Below, in pieces: positions 37,861 to 42,630 of a stretch of DNA of 42,630 nt. The translations under genes and the position numbers were made by a program. Location of the stretch: NCBI GenBank assembly GCA_001970855.1, contig LSSN01006045.1, forward strand, positions 1 through 42,630. The letters are read 5' to 3'. Source of the stretch: Smittium culicis (lineage: Eukaryota > Kickxellomycota > Harpellomycetes > Harpellales > Legeriomycetaceae). Under the pieces are notes generated by a model. That model saw only the letters and a list, made by a program, of their open reading frames with translations, had not been told where the DNA came from and did not search any database. Within the stretch, counting starts at the first letter, position 1; each line of letters begins with the position of its first letter.

Positions 37861-38331
37861 AAACTAAATACAAGTCCTTATTACTACCTTCCAAAATTCA
37901 ATAATTAGCGATTTTACGTTATTTTTTGACCTGATCATTATATCTTGTACTCATGATTTTTTTTTTACAATAAATAGTATAAATACTGAATTCTATAATT
38001 TACAATCTTTAACTGAAACTATGCAACTACCCTTTTCATCTCCATAATAAACCCGAGATACTATTTTATAAAATCGAATCATGAATACTTAATATTGTTT
38101 ACTAATTATTCGACTTTTCATCTATAATTTTTTTTATATTTTGTTAAAATCGGATGCTTAAACATCAAGGCTTTTCAATACAAATTGCTTCAATAAACAT
38201 TATCCAAATAAATTCAATGAATTATAAAAGGAAAATTTTATAAGCTCTCATATTTATTAAAAAGTATAAATAAATATAAAATGCTAAAAGTTTTATAATA
38301 GCTTTATTGAAGGAAAGGGAAATCTAGTGGA
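37861..38331. other. Convergent spacer between bS18m and TIM9 genes
   Basis: A 471-base AT-rich spacer between two stop codons. It must hold both polyadenylation regions; nothing else is visible. Confidence 0.5.
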
Positions 38332-38607
38332 TTATAAGGAGTTTTGCGAGTCCATCAGAGCTTGATTCTCTCTGCTGAAGCTCTCGTTAGCGACATTGTT
38401 AATTGTCATAAATTTCTTGGCACAGTTTTTAGCGCAATTTATCTCCCTTTCTGAAAGCTTTTTAGTCGTGAAACTGTTTATACATGAGTCAAAGCAATCG
38501 TCAACTAAATAGTTAAACATCCGTAAATAATCTTTCATTTTCTTTTGCTCGATCATCATTTCGGCCTGTTGCTCGAGTGTTGGATATCCCATATTATTGT
38601 CGTACAT
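38332..38607 (-). CDS. TIM9: Mitochondrial import inner membrane translocase subunit Tim9
   Basis: Small Tim chaperone of the intermembrane space. With Tim10 it escorts hydrophobic carrier proteins from TOM to TIM22. A single exon encodes 91 residues. The twin CX3C motif is C38-FDS-C42 and C58-AKN-C62, separated by 15 residues, forming the two disulfides of the helical hairpin. The stretch EQKKMKDYLRMFNYLVDDCF and FTTKKLSEREINC match Tim9 (EQKQMKDFMRLY...FTTSKL) rather than Tim10 or Tim8/13. The N-terminus lacks a presequence, as expected for a MIA40 substrate. The ATG at 38607 is the only start. Confidence 0.92.
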   Translation of the reverse strand: MYDNNMGYPTLEQQAEMMIEQKKMKDYLRMFNYLVDDCFDSCINSFTTKKLSEREINCAKNCAKKFMTINNVANESFSRENQALMDSQNSL

Positions 38608-39259
38608 TTTTATGTTCGTATATATTTGATCGAATTCTTTATAATATATTTTCGGTAATATCTTTCAAATTGAAAATAAAAAATTGAAAAATCGAATCGG
38701 ATTGAGAGCGACCAAAGAAAAGCTAAAATTTTTAAATGTTCTAATTTTTTGGGGGGATGAATATTAGTATAAAGAAAATTTGATGCTTTTTAGTTAATGA
38801 GTTTCTATTAAAAAAACACTCCTTTGACAAAATAAGAATAAAAAAATGGTATACTTCTTAATGTTTTAAATAATATTGGTATTATAATGTATCAAGTAAA
38901 ATAATAATTTGAACCATAAAAACAATTATATAGATCTGTATTGCTTGCACTTCGATTTCGATCAACTTGACTAATATCAATGCTTTTTAAAATTCTTCAT
39001 AGTCTTGAAGATATCAAGCAATAAAAAAAAACTTTTTTCTAACTTCATATACACTATTGGCTATCGCCTCTAATGTGTTAAGCATCAATTACATATAACC
39101 AATTATTCCTTTTTCTTTAATATTTGAATTTATTGACCAATAATATCATCGATTGATTCAATTTATTTGTATCTACCCAAGTCATTTTATATTTTGATAT
39201 AGCCAGTAATCAGATTTACATCATCTTTTTTCTTCATCAAACTCTAGAAAATAGAATGT
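38608..39259. other. AT-rich flank of TIM9
   Basis: It contains the TIM9 promoter side and AT-rich sequence up to the first copy of the diverged repeat. No gene or RNA is recognised. Confidence 0.45.
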
Positions 39260-39454
39260 CATTATACTTCGGAGATGAGACATATATATTATTATTTACT
39301 TAGATTAAAAAAACAATCGAAATAATGTGAAATATATGAAATAATAAAAGTTATATATATAAAGTGTATAACACATGGTTGTGTTACCCCTATCATACTT
39401 TCATTTGAAAATTTACTCTACAGTCATAAAGATTTTCAAGTTTGAATATTTATA
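39260..39454 (+). repeat. Diverged direct repeat, copy A
   Basis: It aligns by eye with 41876-42090. The opening tatacttcggag-atgaga matches tatacttcagaggaggaga in copy B. The closing tract from the tgtgtta block to cataaagattttcaa is shared with copy B at roughly 75 percent identity. Same orientation, about 2.6 kb apart. It probably belongs to a transposable-element family (an LTR, terminal or untranslated segment), since each copy is followed by transposon-like coding remains. Confidence 0.6.
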
Positions 39455-39579
39455 CTAAATAAAATTTAAAATTACATTTACATTTACTTGTAACATTACC
39501 TGGTGCAGAAAATAGTTGAAAATCAAGCTCCACCCAGAAAATTCTAACTAAAAGCGTTGATCAAACTGTAACAACAAAA

Positions 39580-40070
39580 TCTTTAAGAAAAGAGTGGGGA
39601 CAATTAGAAGGCTACTAATCCACAACTGTAATCCCCTTGATAGACCTAATGGCTTACCCAAAACTCATAGAAACACTTTTATTTATATAAAATGTCTTAT
39701 TTCGCTCAGAACTAACAGAAGTATATCCCAAGATGATAATACATTCTTACTCAAGAATTATTTCGATCAAGTACATCCCACCGCCACTGAAAGAATCAGC
39801 ATCGAGTGCGCTGAAGAAAGGTGACACAGACATGTATGGAGCTCAGGGTACTCTCTCAATAAAACAGAACGATTTATTTCTAAGCTCTCCGAAGAATCCG
39901 TGAAAACCTGGGACTTTATATCTCTGCTACTCTTAGTTTCATGTATTCGAGCACTGTGAGAGCTCACCTATCTTACGTGGCCGATACATAAGCCCAGTGA
40001 AGGCTGGATAATTTCTTACGGTAATCTAGTTTCCAGCTAAACAGGCTAATCAGGTTTAACAATCTAAGAA
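39580..40070 (+). pseudogene. Decayed recombinase-like transposon fragment
   Basis: Less AT-rich than its surroundings. One plus-strand frame runs openly from 39594 to a TGA at 39822-39824. A second frame covering about 39840-39960 reads ISKLSEESVKTWDFISLLLL, then VSCIRAL, a TGA, and ELTYLTW. The RAL(stop)ELTYL patch resembles the RxxEL..L motif around the first catalytic Arg of tyrosine recombinases, as carried by DIRS elements, with an added stop codon. It is clearly inactive. The family call is tentative; it fits the RT/RNase H remains further right. Confidence 0.3.
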
Positions 40071-40379
40071 ATTGATGGACCGAGAGACATTGAGCGCTCT
40101 CATTTCCAAGAATCCAGCTGCGAATCTTCAACACAACCATCCCTTTTTAATACGCCAACATAACTCGATCAAAAATTATAGGAGTAGCAACACATAACGA
40201 CTAATATAATCAATAATTAAATATCTGATGAAACTTTTTCAAATCACAAGACTTTGGACTGCGAGTCAAATTATCGTGATAGATGTCGATTCAGCGAAAA
40301 CAGAACTCAATAGAGATCATAAAAGGCTCCCCATTTGATGATGACTTGATATTTTTATAATCGAGACATTAAATACTTA

Positions 40380-41500
40380 AGAAAGCTTATGGGTTTATTT
40401 CATATTTTATATTGGATTCAGGGTCTTTAAAGTCGAATTATTTGCGATAAAAAAAAGAAACTAAACCAGAAGGACTGCAACTTCTTACACAAAAATCAGC
40501 CCCCGTAATTGTCGATAAACCTATCAATTTAATCAAACTGAGTGGTTCTGGATTACAAATTATGATTTTTACCATCTCTAAGATGATTTATGACCCCTGA
40601 GCCGTCCTCGAATTCAGAAAAAAAAAAATTCTTTTCGAGGAACAGAAATTCAAGATTGAAACACTAAATTACATATTCTAATTATTTGATGCTATTATTA
40701 TCTGATATCTGTAACTTTATAGCTAATTAGATCGCATTGTAATCAATTTTAATTGGAAAAATATTTCATCTTTCACTGGAATCTTCACCTCTTTCAATTC
40801 CTCGTTTTCAACTCGCATAGAAACCAACTCCGCTGAAATTTATCAAGATAATTCGGCCAGTATTGAAATGACCCAGGTTTAAAGGGATACGGATACCATC
40901 GTTTATTTTCCTTGCGATAATCATTGGATAGAGTAAAGAAGTGACAAAAAAGAGCTCATAATTAGCATAATCCAAGCTCTCGGAACTTTTATTCAATAAA
41001 AAAAACTAGAAATTGCATATATTCCCAAAAAAATAAGCATAATACCTATAAGTTGTAAAAGTACCAAGTAAATTAATTTTAATGAGCTAAATACCAAGAT
41101 CTGATACATTATTTCACACTCCAACAGATTATTTAATGCTTTCCGATCTAAATTGTTATTTTATGGAAGCTAAAACGTAAAATCACAATTTATTTCAACT
41201 GATTTGCTAACAGCGTGACTCATTCTCCACATTCTTCTGAAAATATACAAAAATTTTATTTAGAACTTGAAAAATGGATGTTGACAGAAATTATAACAAA
41301 CCCTGCACTCCATAACCAATTTTTCTTTAAGAAAAAACAGATGAAATTTAATAGACTCTCATATATATCTTGAGGGGTTTGGTACTCCTCTTTTCTCGCG
41401 TGTGAAATTTCGTCTTCAGACATCGAGAATTTCTCGAAGGGAAAAATGCTGGTCCTTTCGTTTGATGATTCTTTAGTGTGTTCGGTAACCATGTTAATTC
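40380..41500. other. Decayed coding-like patches, origin uncertain
   Basis: The plus strand at about 40430-40620 reads protein-like with two internal stops (for example KKETKPEGLQLLTQKSAPVI). The minus strand is open at 40808-40996 (TSLLYPMIIARKINDGIRIP) and from an ATG at 41492 to 41256 (78 codons, beginning MVTEHTKESSNERTSIFPFE). No intron joins these convincingly and no family signature is seen. Given the flanking transposon remains I regard them as element relics. The 41256-41492 frame could also be a small real gene or first exon. Confidence 0.25.
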
Positions 41501-41875
41501 CTTAGCCTTTAATCAGTTGAACTTATATGAATTTTCGAACAGTTAAATATGAGTTTTTTAGTTTTTTTTTATTGTTTTTAATGGTTATATAATAAATTGG
41601 AGCATATGATTTATAAAATTTACTTAAAAAAACAGTATCGATAACAAAGATTAGTAATTTATCAAGTTTTTGTATTATTGGAAAGCAACTACTTTAATTG
41701 AAATTTATTAATTAAGCTGAGACTATATTTAATTTTTATGAGATCTTTAACTGTCGAATTATTTATATTTATTTATTTTAGATTTAAATTCTAAACAGTT
41801 TGAAAGTATGAATGTAAATATAGTTTTTAGCTAAAATTTATTTATTTTAAAAAAATTTAATTAATTTCTAATCCT

Positions 41876-42090
41876 ATTATACTTCAGAGGAGGAGACATA
41901 TTAAGTGTTACCATCTTATTGGATAATACTAAACCGAAAATTAAAAACCAATAAAAATAAAGCGAAATAAAATGAACTAGTAAAATTTTTTATACTATAG
42001 AATGTAAAGTACATGTCAGTGTTATCCTTGTCATCTTTTCTTTCGCAAAGGTACTGTAACAGCATAAAGATTTTCAACTTTAAAATATTT
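41876..42090 (+). repeat. Diverged direct repeat, copy B
   Basis: Second copy of the repeat at 39260-39454, same orientation, with small insertions relative to it. It ends exactly where the GC-richer reverse transcriptase fragment begins, so it marks an element boundary or an insertion junction. Confidence 0.6.
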
Positions 42091-42630
42091 TTTCAGAGAT
42101 TCGTGTCTCTGCATATCTAGAAAATTTGCTAATCATAGGAGAATCCAAAGACGTATGCCAAACGAACACGCGCTTAATCTATTCCAAGCTTTTGCAGCTT
42201 GGATTCAAGGTCAATCCAGAGAAGTCGTCGACCACGCCATCTCAGTCGATCACCCATTTAGGAATGGTAATCAACTCCAGGGAAATGTCCCTCAAGGTTC
42301 CATCCAGCAAGATCCGGGATCTGCGACGAGAGGCCTGCAAACTACTGAACGCTGGCCAGACGACCCTGAGAAATTTGGCGAGCTTCATTGGGAAAGCTCA
42401 ATCAATTTCGGTCGCTCTACTTCCCGGAAGGCTGATGCTACGCCGACTACTAGAGCTCAAAAACCGAGCTCTGTCAATATCGAATTCATGGACATCGATA
42501 GTAACTTTGACGAAACCAGCAATCCAGAACCTGTCCTTCTGGAAGAGTCAGCTAATGTCATGGAACAGTCACTCGTTCTTGCCCGAGACGCCGGAAATGG
42601 AGATTTTTACCGACGCCAGCGACTCAGCTT
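42084..42630 (+). mobile_element. Retrotransposon reverse transcriptase/RNase H fragment, partial
   Basis: An open frame of 182 codons runs from just after a TAA at 42081 to the window edge. It reads SAYLENLLIIGESKDV, LLQLGFKVNPEKS, THLGMVINSREMSLKVPSSK, LRNLASFIGKAQSISVALLP and MEIFTDASDSA. This is the palm/thumb end of a reverse transcriptase followed by the start of RNase H, most like DIRS/gypsy-type elements. The catalytic tyrosine box, normally YLDDLLIIG, is YLEN here, so both catalytic aspartates are lost. Codons 5' of the box are missing; a TAA and AT-rich repeat replace them. GC content is far above the flanks, pointing to a younger or less decayed insertion. The element continues beyond the window. 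No stop interrupts the visible part. Confidence 0.82.

Noticed and set aside
1..42630. CRISPR arrays, rRNA genes and bacterial-type operons
   Set aside because: No spaced short repeats of that kind, no rRNA motifs, and all genes have eukaryotic introns and spacing.

Overview
The window is eukaryotic nuclear DNA, very AT-rich, with wide intergenic spaces and short GT...AG introns. The gene set is fungal: a sacsin-type GHKL ATPase of the large fungal kind, a mitochondrial Htd2-type dehydratase, small Tim9, mitochondrial ribosomal bS18, COG1 and the Pol III subunit Rpc31. Mitochondrial protein import, translation and fatty-acid synthesis genes indicate a normal mitochondrion, which argues against the equally AT-rich anaerobic gut fungi. 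Low GC, multi-intron housekeeping genes and a DIRS/gypsy-like retroelement piece fit an early-diverging lineage. Harpellales/Kickxellomycotina is my guess, but it is not proven by the sequence.

Layout. Positions 1-7816 contain no intact gene that I can support. They are AT-rich with decayed protein-like stretches (2.16-2.3 kb and 2.8-5.5 kb) and a 10-bp tandem repeat at 6.37-6.41 kb. Positions 7817-8962 (+) hold a six-exon RPC31 gene. Positions 9982-11475 (+) hold an ALKBH1-type dioxygenase (2 exons). Positions 12155-19156 (+) hold a 2221-residue GHKL ATPase with a C-terminal HExxH motif (3 exons). Positions 20923-22825 (-) hold a seven-TM receptor (2 exons). Positions 24363-25454 (-) hold HTD2. 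Positions 26151-26995 (-) hold an unrecognised 239-residue protein (2 exons). Positions 28273-29601 (-) hold an LRR protein with a basic tail (4 exons). Positions 30081-30663 (-) hold a RidA-family protein (2 exons). Positions 31705-35785 (+) hold COG1 (4 exons). Positions 37066-37860 (+) hold mitochondrial bS18 (3 exons). Positions 38332-38607 (-) hold TIM9. From about 39.2 kb to the right edge lie transposon remains: two diverged copies of a ~200-bp repeat, a decayed recombinase-like stretch, and a GC-richer reverse transcriptase/RNase H fragment that runs off the window.

The genes do not form a pathway or cluster; they are independent housekeeping genes. Several serve the mitochondrion (HTD2, bS18m, TIM9, possibly ALKBH1), and others serve Golgi traffic (COG1), Pol III transcription (RPC31) and signalling (the receptor). 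The least explained genes are the ATPase with its metallopeptidase-like tail, the orphan at 26.2-27.0 kb, and the LRR protein. Exon structures were inferred by eye from splice sites, reading phase and family resemblance. No intron has been checked against RNA.
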